From Cyanophora paradoxa (taxonomy: Eukaryota; Glaucocystophyceae; Cyanophorales; Cyanophoraceae), in contig QPMI01000494.1 of the NCBI GenBank assembly GCA_004431415.1, positions 496,001 through 560,000 on the forward strand: a stretch of DNA of 64,000 bases. Reading direction: 5' to 3'. The notes under the pieces are model-generated. The model was not told where the DNA came from. It saw nothing but the letters and a program-made list of their open reading frames with translations, and searched no databases. The position numbers and the translations under genes were made by a program. Each line of letters opens with the position of its first letter. Position 1 is the first letter of the stretch. Shown in pieces: positions 48,201-58,775 of the stretch.

Positions 48201-51200
48201 GCTAGATAGTTAGTTAGTCGGCTTGCGCACGGGGTCGCCGAGGGGCGCGAGGGCGGCATCGCGCCAAGCAAACGGAGACGAAATCCATCACATATAAATC
48301 GTTCCTTTTATAAGCTAATCATTTACGTTCTATAAGCTAGTTTGTTTACGTTCCATTTTGTTTTATAAGCTATAAGGTTCTATTAGCTAGTTCGTTCACG
48401 TTTCATTATATATAATTAAATATCCAAGCATCTATAGGCTTGCTTGAGGGGCGCACGGGGCCGCCGAGGGGCGCGAGGGCGGCATCGCGCCAAGCAAACG
48501 GAGACAAAATCCATCACATATAAACCGTTCCTTTCATAAGCTAATTATATAGTCATTGGTTCTATAAGCTATCAGCATCTATAGGCTTGCTTGAGGGGCG
48601 CACGGGGTCGCCGAGGGGCGCGAGGGCGGCGCCGAGGTAGAGTGCCAGGGCCCCCGCCGCGAGGCCGGCGAGCCGCGAGGCCGGCGCGAAGCGCGGCGTC
48701 AGCACCTGCCGTCCGGGCCGGGATCAGATCTAGAGGCGCAGCAACGGACGTTGGCCGAAGCCAGATTTTAAGGCCGGCGAGCCGCCCCGCCGGCGCGAAG
48801 CGCGGCGTCAGGACCTGCCGGCCGGCCGGTCCGGGCCGGGCCGCGTCAGAGGCGGCGGTTGCGGCGTCAAGCGTTGGCGGCGCCGCAAATCGTGCGAAGC
48901 GTTGTATTAGGCGGTGGCGGCGCCGCTCTTTATTCCTTCTAGGTGCCCGGCGCGAAGCGCGGCGTCAGCACCTGCCGGCCGGGGCGGGATCAGATCTAGA
49001 GGCGCTGCAACGGACGTTGGCCGAAGCCAGATTTCAAAAAGAAAAAGGCGGGGGGTAGGAGGGTAGAAGCAAGGGATGGGGGAGGGGGCGGGGGGGGCGG
49101 GGCGGGGGGCGGGGGGAGCGGGGAAGAGGATGGAGACTAACTGGCCCGCACCTCGGCGGCGGCGGCGCGGCCCTGGGCTTAAGATCCTAATCATTACTCA
49201 TAGATCCTAGATTTAATAATAACTAACGAGCCTAATTCCAGGAGCCAAGAGCCTAATTATACTCATAACTCATAAGATCTGGCACTTATTAAAGCTTATT
49301 AGGCGGGGCGGGGGCCGGCACGCGCCTCGGCGGCGGCGGCGCGGCGCTGGGCGAGGAGCTGCAGCAGCGCGTCCGCAGCAGGTCCTAAGATCCTAATTAT
49401 AACTCATAGATCCTAGATTTAATTATAACTAACGAGCCTAATAAGATCTGGCACTTATTGAAGCCCGCACCTCGGCGGCGGCGGCGCGGCGCTGGGCGAG
49501 GAGCTGCAGCAGGTCCGTCGCGGAGGGCGGCGGGAGGGCGCCCCCGGCCCCCCCTCCCCCGCCCCCCAGCGCCTCCTCGTCCAGGGCCCAGTCCTACGAA
49601 CGCGCACGTCAGCTTTATAAATAAATAAATATGGAACCAAGGCGCTTAAATACAACGAAATATAGAAGCATCTTATATCAGGCGTTCCTATATCAGGGCC
49701 AAGCCCTACAAACGCGCACGTCAGCGCGCGGCCCGCGTCAGCACCCCTAGGCCTCCCTTAGTGAGCTTGGCGCCCTTGGCTGGCTTCTGGGCCTAAAAGC
49801 TCGAGCTTTGGCACGCGCAGGGAGCGCTGGCTAGCGGCCGGCGGCCTTCCTCGCTTAGAAGGCTTACAAGACCCAAAAGCTTGAGCTCCGGCGCGGTCTC
49901 GCGCCGCCGCAGCCGCGCCGCCTCCCGCCTAAAAGGCTTAGAAGGCCTAAAAGGCTCAAAAGAAGAAAGGCCTAGAAAGGCCTCGCTTGAAAGGCTTGAG
50001 ACCCAAAAGCGTACCTCGGCGGCGACAATGCGGGCCACGCGGCGCCGCAGCCGCGCCGCCTCCCGCCCCACCTGCCGCCCCCCGCTCAGCAAGGCGAGCG
50101 GCGCCCCAGCCTCTTAGGCGGCGGCCGCGGCGGCGATATCGATAGCCAGCCTTGATTAAGGCTTGAATCAAGGCTAGACTCGCCTAGGCCGGCGGGGGCC
50201 GAGGGGCCAGGGGGCGCACCCAGGCCTCCACGATGGCGTCGACGCGCCCGCGCGCCCCCAGCAGGTCCTCCTCCTGCCGCCAGCTCAGCGGGCGGCGCCC
50301 CGAGCTCACGGCGCGGCCCCAGATCCAAGGGGGCCGGCCGCAGGGCGCTGGGCCGCGCGAGCGCTTCTTCTATCTCACGCTTCCATATTAAGCTTTAAGC
50401 TTCGGTGCGATAGAAGCTTTAAGCTTTAAGTGGAAGCCCAGCTATTAAGCTTTAAGCTTCGGTGCGCTGGGCCCCGCGCGCGCGCGCGAGGTACGTCTAT
50501 CTAGATCTTAAGCTTCTATCCTCCCCTTCTATCCTCCACGCACCGGGGGGCCGTCGGGGCCCTCGAGGGCCTCGAGGAGGGACCCCAGCGCCCGCAGGAA
50601 CGGCGCCCCCAGCGCCCGCCTGCGACGCCCGCGGCGGCGGCGCCTCAGAGCGGGCGGGGCGGAGGCGGCCAGGGGGGGAGGGCTAGGGCGGGGGTCTATG
50701 GGCCAGCGCCCGCCTGCGACGGCCACGAGCGCTCTCAGTCGCCGAGTCGAGCGGTGAGGTCGCTTAAGCTTGGCGCTGGCACTGTGGGGCCGGAGCTAGA
50801 TCGGGCTGAAGATCGTTCAGTCTAGACGTATAATTAGGATTTGAGCGGGAGCTAGTTCGGGTGCGGCGGGGCGGGGCGGGGCGGGGCGGGGGCGGGGCGG
50901 GGCGGAGGGGGGGTAGGCGCACGCCGCCGAGGGGAGGCGGGGCAGATCCTCCTCCCCACTCCCCCCGCTCTCCTCCCCGCTCCCCTCCTCCAGCTCCGGC
51001 GGCGCTGCGGGTAGAAGAAGGTCAGGCGGGGCGGGCGGAGGAGGGAGAGAGGGGAGAAGGGGTAGAAGATCAAGCGGGGCGGGCGGAGGAGGGGGGGGGG
51101 GGTTACAGAGTTAGAAGATCAGGCGGGCGGGCGGAGGAGGGAGAGGGGGAAGAGAAAGTGAAAGATGGGAAGGGGGGGGGGGGGAAGCGGGCGCACCGTC

Positions 51201-54200
51201 GAGCGCGGCAACGACGTCGGCGCGCAGTGCTGCGGACGGACGCGCTTAGAACGAGGAGGAGGAGCGGCGAGATCCTAATAACAGGCGCGTTTCTCTTCGA
51301 GACGTTTCTTATATCGTCTTTGTGAGAGGCATTTGTTTTGTTAGACGCGGGCGGGGAACCGGGACCGCCGCACCGTCTGCGGCGCGGGCGCGCCAGGCGG
51401 CGAGGGGCCACTCGAGGCCGGCGGCGCCCAGTACCCCCGCGTACGACTCCTGCGGGCGAGCGAAGCGCAAGCTTAGGGGGCGGGGCTCGGCATGGGGGGT
51501 AGGGGGAGGAGGGGGCGTAGGGGAAGGCGGACCTCCGCGGTGCGGCCCTCGGCGACAGCGCGAGCGACCTGGAAGAGGCGGGGGGGGGGAGCGCTGTCAG
51601 GTGAGAGGGGGGGGAAGAGGCGGGGGGGGGTGGGGGGGGTGGGGGGGTGGGGGGGGGGGGGGGGGTGGGGGGGGGGGGGGGGGGGGCCTTGCGCCCCGCG
51701 CCTCGGCTTCCCCGAAGGAGGGGGCGCCCCGGGCCCGGAGGCCCTGGCCTTTTACCCCCTTTCTTAACCCCCCAAGCCCACCTCCCCCTACCCCCTACCC
51801 CTCCCCCCCCAAGCCCTCCCCTCCACCCCCCCTCCCCCGCCTCACCTGGGAGAGGGAAGCCGCCGAGAGGGGCCGCCGCAGGCCCGACGTGGCCCGCAGG
51901 TACCTGGGCGGGGCGAGGCGCAAAGCGTCAGCTGGAGCCCAAGTGAAGGCGAAGGCAAGAATGCTTAAGATAAGCCTAAAGAAAGGAAAGCTAAAAGATA
52001 AGCTTAATGGATACTGGGCAGGGCGGGGCGGGTCGGGGACGGGCGGGGCGGGGCGGGGCGGGGCCCTGGGGGCGTCAGCTGCAGGTCGCTGCAGGTGGTA
52101 CCGGTTTCCAGCAGGAGCGGCGGCGGCGAAAGGGGGATGGCGAGGCGGGGCGGACCACTCGGAAGTGGATAGGCGGACGAGGGTCCCCAGCTCCTTGCGC
52201 CACGCCGCGTCCGAGAGGCACGCGTCCCCGCCGTTCTGAGGGGGGAGCGTCAGCGATTCCAGTGATGATCACGACTCGGTGAGCTCAACAGGAGACTCCG
52301 ACAGCCTCCAAGACTCTCTCTAAGACTCCGAGGGGGAAAAGGCGGGCCTGGAGCGCGGGCTCTAAGCGAGATCCGCCCCAAATGTTCTTCGGGGCGCCTC
52401 CAGAAAGAACAGAGCAAAAGGCACCGAGGCGAGGGGGAGGAGGGCGCGGTAGGCGCGGAGGGCGGCGCGGAGGCGGCGGAGGCCGGCCGGCGTCGGCGCG
52501 AAGTGGAGGCGGTAGTCCGCCAGCCGCCGCCCGCACGACGCCGCCATCCTGCGCCGCTTAGCAGGGAGAGTATAGAAAGTAGGAGCAGCGCGCTGCGGGC
52601 TTGGGAGGAGCGAGGAGCGCGGAAGTGCGGAAATGCTAGCAGTCTAGCAAGCTCAGCCTAGACCTAGACGCTTTGGCCACGGGCGGCCGGCCGAGCGCGG
52701 AGGGAGCGCACTCGCTGGCGGAGCAAGCACAGCCTAGAAGCTTTAGCTGCGGGGGGTCTAGGCTGTGCTTGCTAGACTGCTAGTATTTCCTAGACCTAGA
52801 CTTGCTGCACAACCTAGACCTAGACAAGGCGGGGGGGAGGGGGGGGAAGGCGGGAGGGGGGTAGCGCACTCGCGGGCGGCGTCGCGCTCGATCGCGTCGA
52901 AGGGCGGCGGGCACGGGCCGCAGAGCAGCCGGGCCTCCAGGGCCCCGGGGAGGGCCGCCCCGGGGCCCCGCGGGTCCACCCGCCCGTCCGCCAGCCTCCC
53001 CAGCAGCGCCCGGGCGAGCCTGGGGGGAGGGGTTAGGGTGTGGGGGGGGGGAGGGGTAGGGGGGTAGGGGAGCTTACGCGAGGTGGCGGAGGCGGGGGGG
53101 TATGCCCCACGCGGCGGCGGCGGCCTCCACCGCCTCCTTGGCCCCCCGGGGGAGGGCGAGCGGGCCGTACCCCCCCTGCCCCTCCCCCTCCCCCTCGGGC
53201 GGCTCTTCCCCCCCCTCCTCGTCGGTCTCGGCCCCCCCGGAGGGGGAGGGCGGCTCCGGGGCGGGGAGGCAGGCCGCGAGGAGGGTACCGAATTGCCTCC
53301 AGCGCGTGCGGGGCCCATGGGGCGCCCCGAGCGGATCCTGCGAACGAAGTGGTCGGAGGAGGGGGGCAGGGGGGTACATGCTGGAAGGGAGGGGGGGCGT
53401 ACCCGGACCGGGCCGAGGGCGGCGAGGAGGGGTAGGAGGGGGAACCGAAGGGCGCGGTCGAGGGCGCGGCGGTACCCCTCCGGCCTCATCTCTGCCCGGG
53501 CCGTCAGCGAGAGCAGAGCCGGGGGGCGGATCGCGGGGCCGGGGTACCCTCTGGCCGACGAAGAGAAAAGACCTGCGTAAGAAGTGGAAAGAGGATTAGA
53601 GCGAATCATAGATAGCGTTGGCCTCGCCCCGCATTAGCTTGGTCCGACCCGGCGCGGCCGCCCTCGGCCCGCGGCGAGGCCTAGCCACCGTCGGCCCGCG
53701 GCCCGCGGCTCGGTCATTAAGCACGGGGGTACCGCGCACGCACGTGCTCTAGTCCAAGGTCCAGGAGCCGCTCCCGCGCCGCCGCAAGCGCCGCCTCCCG
53801 GCCCATCTGGCCCGGCCCGGGAGAACATAAGGAAGAAAACAAAAAGGAAACGAAAGGAGGCAAAGGCGCGAGCCTGGGCGCCGTCGACGTCCAGCGGCTC
53901 GGGCGAGTCCCGCAGCAGCTCCGCGAGGCTCGCGAGGGCGGCGCCGGCGCGCCGCCGGTAGAACGCCTGGAGCTCCGCTATGTCGCCCCCGAAGAATTGA
54001 TCCGCCCGCAGGCCGGCCGCACGCAGGGCCGCCAGCTCGTACCTGCGATCGAATCTGAGCTCGAGCGGAGTTGGAATTGATCCGCGCCGCGGCGGGGCGC
54101 ACGCGATGGAGCCCGGGCGGGCGGTCTCCGGGGCCCGGCGCTGCGGGGGATCCTCGGCCAGGGCGGTCGTGCTGTAGCGCGCGGCTCCGAGATCGTGGTC

Positions 54201-54608
54201 CGTGCCCAGCCGCGCCGCCGCCGCCAGGTGCCGGAAGCGGCGGCCGGAGATGCCGAGCGCGACGCGGAGCGAGGCCACGGGGCCTGCGTCCTTGTTCACC
54301 TCGGCGCTCTCCTGCATGCTCAGCAGCATCTCGAAGGCAGCTATCTGCGGCGCGACAAGCAGTCAGCGGCGCTCATCCGGTTGGTGGTCCACGTATGCGA
54401 ACATGGGCCGACCTGCCAGTCCTCGTCGCTGAGCGCCAGCTCGTCTGCTTCCTGGGCGCGTGCCTCTGCGCAGGCGTATCGTACGCGGACGTGCAAGCGC
54501 GGAGCAAGCGACCGGGGAAGCGCTAGGAACAAATGTGGGTCTCGGGCGCGCGCCGGTGTCCATCGGCGCACCAGGTGGCGGGGCCGCCGAATACGCGCCC
54601 CGCGCCAT
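45210..54608 (-). CDS. Host gene D: long multi-exon gene(s) of unknown function
   Basis: Exon-like minus-strand blocks with GCAG acceptors and GTGCGG/GTGAGC-type donors run across about 9.4 kb: near 54608 (MARGAYSAAPPPGAP), 54480 (ADELALSDEDWQ), 54345 (IAAFEMLLSMQESAEVNKD), 54040 (YELAALRAAGLRADQFFGGD), 53800 (MGREAALAAARERLLDLG), 53330 (DPLGAPHGPRTRWRQFGTL), 53020 (LARALLGRLADGRVDPRG), 52545 (MAASCGRRLADYRLHFAP), 50090 (GREAARLRRRVARIVAAE), 49590 (DWALDEEALGG...LLQLLAQRRAAAAE), 46945 (AFVVNVEVGDAFDALYPAGF), 46620 (LHGPLAALCGAVGDPAVRER), 46350 (RWLATVLCGGPARTFAAEDG), 45905 (RKVLEDFFEEGLPAR), and the last near 45312 (AAKRLLESLRGG...ALLA, stop 45210-45212). The product is helical and Ala/Arg/Leu-rich. 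It could be two genes: a frame near 53.8 kb can end at about 53716. No family recognised. Confidence 0.4.
45409..45654. repeat. Tandem repeat, seven copies of about 35 bp
   Basis: Units of the form ATGCTTGGTCTCTGATATAA + AAGTTGCAGT followed by GGGT or TACT, with small indels. They lie within the 3' part of gene D, presumably in an intron. There are no spacers of constant length and no cas genes, so this is a minisatellite. Confidence 0.85.
48240..48630. repeat. Segmental tandem duplication (about 230-bp unit)
   Basis: GAGGGGCGCGAGGGCGGCAT (followed by CGCGCCAAGC and AAACGGAGAC) occurs at about 48239 and about 48469, each followed by the same ATCCATCACATATAAA and CGTTCCTTTTATAAGC context. A third partial copy of the left part starts near 48595. 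Confidence 0.75.
48686..49036. repeat. Duplicated block of about 85 bp, 264 bp apart
   Basis: GCGCGAAGCGCGGCGTCAGC followed by ACCTGCCG, GGGATCAGATCTAGAGGCGC, AACGGACGTTGGCCGAAGCC and AGATTT occurs at 48686-48770 and again at 48950-49036 with few mismatches. A shorter third copy of the left part lies near 48800. Confidence 0.75.
49150..49500. repeat. Three copies of an exon-end segment of gene D
   Basis: CCTCGGCGGCGGCGGCGCGG occurs at about 49151, 49325 and 49471, each time at the edge of the coding phrase AQRRAAAAE on the minus strand. The second and third copies continue with GAGGAGCTGCAGCAG and share flanking CCTAAGATCCTAATTATAAC and TAACGAGCCTAAT words, so exon end plus intron has been duplicated. 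Confidence 0.65.
51622..51686. repeat. Long G-rich tract
   Basis: About 65 bases of G broken only by single T residues. It lies within gene D (C-rich on the coding strand, probably an intron polypyrimidine run). G-quadruplex formation is possible. Similar tracts: 39930-39954 and 47934-47954 (G) and 58467-58490 (C). Confidence 0.85.
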
Positions 54609-54821
54609 CGTTGGAGAGCTTGCGGGGCGCAAAACCAGCAAATTTGGGGGAGGGACAAATCACGCCTGGGTACCGTAACGCAAGCCAACAGCTGGTCCGA
54701 TGGCGGGCCCCGGCGACTACTGGAGCGTGGAGAACCATGCAAACATCGCGCACGCAGCGCTTAGCTAGCCTGCAAGTTGTAGAACCGACGGGCTAGGCGG
54801 GGAAGTTGCCCGCCCGTAAAG

Positions 54822-57800
54822 ATGGCGCCGGCGGACTCAGCGCAAGCGCTCGGCCCTACTTACAAGCTGGTGCTCGGCTCGATGATCTTCGTGCTGACAT
54901 GGTGCGGCGATGATGACGTGCCATGTCCGCGCTGTCGTGCCGTCACGTCGGCTCGCGAGCCTCGCTCACTCGCGCTCACCTCCCCCGCGCAAGGCTCCTC
55001 ATCACGGCGAATAGAGTGCCCTTCCTGCCCATCGGGAGGCCTGCCGGAGCTCTGCTGGGTAAGCGAGCGAGGTTCGCGCGGTTCCGGTTCGAGCTTCGAC
55101 CTGAGCGAAGCGCAGGCGCGTTACTGATGGTCGTATGTGCGATAATTTCAGTCGAAGAGGCATACTCCGCCGTCGACGGGTCCGCGCGCCGCCTTTCGGT
55201 GTCGTTCTCCGCGCCACCGCCGGCGCCGACGCCGACGACGACGACTCCCGTGCGGCGCAGGAACACAATTGCTCTGCTCTTCGGCATGATGGCGCGTATC
55301 GGCAGACTGCTTAGCTTCAGACTGCTTCTTTCCGTACCAGCCCGCCCGCCCGCTCGAATCGAATTCGATCGCAGGTGATAACGGCGCGGCTGGAGAAGGA
55401 GGGCCTCTTCGAGTACCTCGCGCACCACATGCTGCGCGGCTGCTTGAACGGCTGGACCCTGCTCTGGCGCATCTCCCTCGCCGCCGCCTTCCTCGGTACC
55501 CCCCGCCCCGCAGCTGCCCCCCGCCCTGGTCGCGCCTGTACCCCCTCACCGTGGCACGCCCCCCCGCAGCTGCCTTCCTTACGAACGACACCGTGAGTGC
55601 CCGTACGCACCCCCGCGTTGCGCGCCGCCGACCCGGCGCCACAGACATGCGTCTTTATGACTCCGATGGTCGTTGCGGGTACGCGCGCGTACGCCCTCCG
55701 CTCGCCCGGCCTGCACCTGATTGCACCCCCCACAGCCTGCAAAATGGCCAAGGTCCGGTGGCCTGCACACCCCCCGCTCCTGCCTGAGCTTACTGTAGTA
55801 CCCCTCTAGGTCCCTATGGGCCCCTTCCTCATTTGCCTCGCTACGTCTGCCAACATCGGATCCGCCTGCACGGTCCGCGCGCTGCGTACCCCTCATGTCC
55901 TTCTCTTTCGAGTTCTGACTGGCCCGCCCCCAGCCCACTGGAAACCCGCAGAACATGTCCGCCCGCGCACCCGGCCCGAATCTGCGTACCCCCGGCGGCC
56001 TTGACCGCCCTTCCAGGATCATCCACTCGTTCTCTGGGCTTCCTTTCCTCGGATTTGTGTCCCGGATCGGCCTCGCCACCCTCCTCGGCCTCTCCGTTCG
56101 CGTACCCCCACCCCGCGGCGGATTCGATCCGGCCTGCGACGATTCCGCCCCCGCCCCCCCCCCCCCCCTCCTTCGCCAGGTCAACCTCGCGGTCCTTTTC
56201 CTTACTTACCGGTACCCCCTACCGATTCTCTCTCTCTCTCCCCCCCCCCCCTTAGGTCTTTTTCTCACCTTCGGGGCCCACAGGGAGGTGCTCTTGAGGC
56301 CCTTCGCCGCCGGGGTACGTTCCGCGTCGCTTCCTACGGGGGTACACGCCTTTTCGCCCTTGGTCCCGCCTCATCGCCGGGCGGCAGAGGGGCGGACCCG
56401 CAGAGCCGCTGCGCGGGCGACGCGGAAAGCTCCTCGACGAGGCGCGTACTGCGTACCCCTCCCCGCCCTTCCTCCTGTACCCTCCTTCCCCCGTTCCCCC
56501 GACGCGATGGCGCAGAACGGAATGTTCGAGTATCAGACGCACGGACCGGCGGCTGCGGCTGCGGCGGCGGCTGCGGCAGCGGCGGGCGGGGCGGCGGGCG
56601 GGGCGGCGGGGGTCCCGCGCATCGATATTGACGTCGAAGCGCTGGAGGGCGGCGCCGGGCCGCAGGAGCCCACCAAGGAAAGCGGGGCTGAGCTTGGGGA
56701 GAGGGGCGGTGTGGGCCTCGCCCCGCCGGCCTCCCCCGCCCCCCCCACATCGCCGGCGGTACCCCCCGTGCTCTCGACCATCGAGCTCCTGCGCGCCACG
56801 CCGCGGCCCGTCCTCCTGCGCCGCTGCGCCATCACTCTCGTGCGCCATACCCCCCCCCGCCCCGGCCCCCCCCCCCCCCAGACCAACCCGGACGCGGGGT
56901 AGATCATCCTCGGGGTAGTGGTTGCGTTCCTGGCGGGTGCGCATCTCTCCTGGACTGCCATCGCGGGGGGTACGCTGTCATCCGTCCCCGTCCTGTACCC
57001 CCCATTTGCTTCGGGCTCATTCCCGTACCCCCCAGCCTGGGCCCTCATCGTTTTGGATTTTCGGGACCCCGCACCCCTCTTCGAGCTCGTGGACTGGCCC
57101 GTACCCCCCTCCCTCCCCCCCTCCCGGCGCCCATCCCCGGTCCAGTTACTCCCCGATCTGACGACAGGTCTCTCCTCATGTTCTTCTGCGGACTCTTTAT
57201 CGTGGTGCGCGCCGCTTTTCTGTACCCTTCTCCCCCGCCTCCAGCCCCTCTAAGCCCAAGCCGGGTACAGGTGCGCGGCTTCAGCGCGACGGGCATCCCA
57301 GTCGCCGTGTGGGACTACCTTCTACCCCTCGTCTCCCTCAGGCCCGTCTTCCCCCCCCCCCTCCCCTCCCCGGTCCGTCTTCCTTATCCCTCACACTTCT
57401 ATTCATGTACCCCTGCAGCACTGCTCGGGGCCTCTTTTTCTACACTCTCATCCTTCTCGTGGTCTGCTGCTTTTGTACCCCCCTCGCGCCCCTATCCTTC
57501 GCACCGTACCCCCTGGCCTGACCTCAGCCTTCCTTTTTTCGCCGCAGGCGTCAAACGTCGTCTCGAACGTGCCGACCGTCCTCATTGTCGCTCCTCTCAT
57601 GTCCTCCTTCCAGGCGACCCCGTACCCCCCTGTTCCGATGTACCCCCCTCGTGCTCACGCACTCGTCCCCTCCCTGCAGGAGTATGCCGCGCGCGGGTGG
57701 TACCAGATGGCGTTTATCACGGTACCCTGCTGCGCCCTCTGCGGGCTGGCATCGATCCAACCCTACCCCCCCCCCCCCACAGACAGTCGCTGGGAACTTC

Positions 57801-58108
57801 ACTTTAATCGGTGAGCGCGAAACCGAACGGCCATCTCCTGTACCCCCCGCCCTCTCTCCCCCCACGCCCCCTTCTGCCCCAGCTCCTGTACCCCCGCCTT
57901 ACCCCCAACAGGCTCCGTGGCGAACATCATCGTCGCACAGCGCGCGAAGGACGACTACGTCCTCGGGTTCTGGTACCCCCTCCCCTCCCCCCTCCCCCCT
58001 CCCCCCCCCCCCTAACGCGCGCCCGGAAGGGAGTACCTGCGGGTGGGGCTCCCCTCGACGGCCCTGGCGCTACTCCTTGGCGTCATGGCTATCTCTCTGG
58101 TCACGTAG
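54822..58108 (+). CDS. ArsB/NhaD-type anion permease (SLC13-like superfamily), about 20 exons
   Basis: Start ATG 54822 (MAPADSAQALGPTYKLVLGS), stop TAG 58106-58108 after AISLVT. Exons joined by short C-rich introns (many GTACCCC...CAG) give, in order, hydrophobic segments and family signatures: ITANRVPFLPIGRPAGALLG, SVEEAYSAVD, NTIALLFGMM, EKEGLFEYLAHHMLRG, AAFLTNDT (55570-55592), TCVFMTPMVV, MGPFLICLATSANIGSACT, PTGNPQNM, IIHSFSGLPFLGFV, an acidic/Ala-rich loop (about 56510-56800), LLMFFCGLFIVV, NVVSNVPTVLIVAPLM (near 57550) and SVANIIVAQRAKDD. FLTNDT, PTGNPQNM and SNVP are hallmarks of arsenite/anion permeases. It should be a multi-pass membrane transporter; the substrate (arsenite, silicate-like or dicarboxylate anions) cannot be told. 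Exon borders are by eye. Confidence 0.85.
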
Positions 58109-58775
58109 CGGCCGGGGGCCGGCCTGGCCGGGGGGGCCGACACCGACCCACTGGCGCGGCCGAGCCGCTGGGCCGCTGACCATGACCGAGATTGGAAGAG
58201 GGAAGTCAAGTTAGATGTATGTTTTCTCGCAACAAGATTGTTTTAAGTATAGATATACGCAAACAAAGTCGCTCGTACAGAGTGGTGAAGTGTGTTTCAA
58301 TCAGATGTGTTACCATTGCAATTGGCAAGGTTTAATTCACCTCGACTTTCTCACGTGCACTTCGGAAGCTCTTCAGTTTCGAAGTGCTCTTCGAAGTGCT
58401 GAGGCCGGGCCCCCGAACCCTGGCAGGCTGCAACTGCAGCTGACCCCGCCTCAAGATAAGCCACTTCCCCCCCCCCCCCCCCCCCCCCCCTCCCTCCCTC
58501 TCGCGCGCCCGGCCCGGCTGGCCGGCGCGCGCAGCTCTGTGCTAGCCTCGCCCACCTCCGCCTCCGGTCCACCTCCGCCTCCGCCCCCGACCCCGGCCCC
58601 AGCCTGGCTTCACAGCCCGCCGCGCCTCTAGATCTGTAGCTAGATCTAGACGTAGGGACCCGGCGGCTCCCGGAGTCCGTCGACGTCTAGGTATCAAGAT
58701 CGAGGAATTCGAAGCTGACTTTAATCTGTAACCAACAAACATATATATGATTACATACATGATCAAACTCATGAA
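58109..58775. other. Host intergenic region with poly-C tract
   Basis: 667 bp between the 3' ends of the permease (+) and the WD40 gene (-). A run of 24 C at 58467-58490 and CTAGATCTAG palindromes near 58640. No gene is supported. Confidence 0.5.

Noticed and set aside
51322-52239. 305-codon Gly/Arg-rich plus-strand frame
   Set aside because: It runs through poly-G tracts and is opposite exon-like segments of gene D, so it is a composition artefact.
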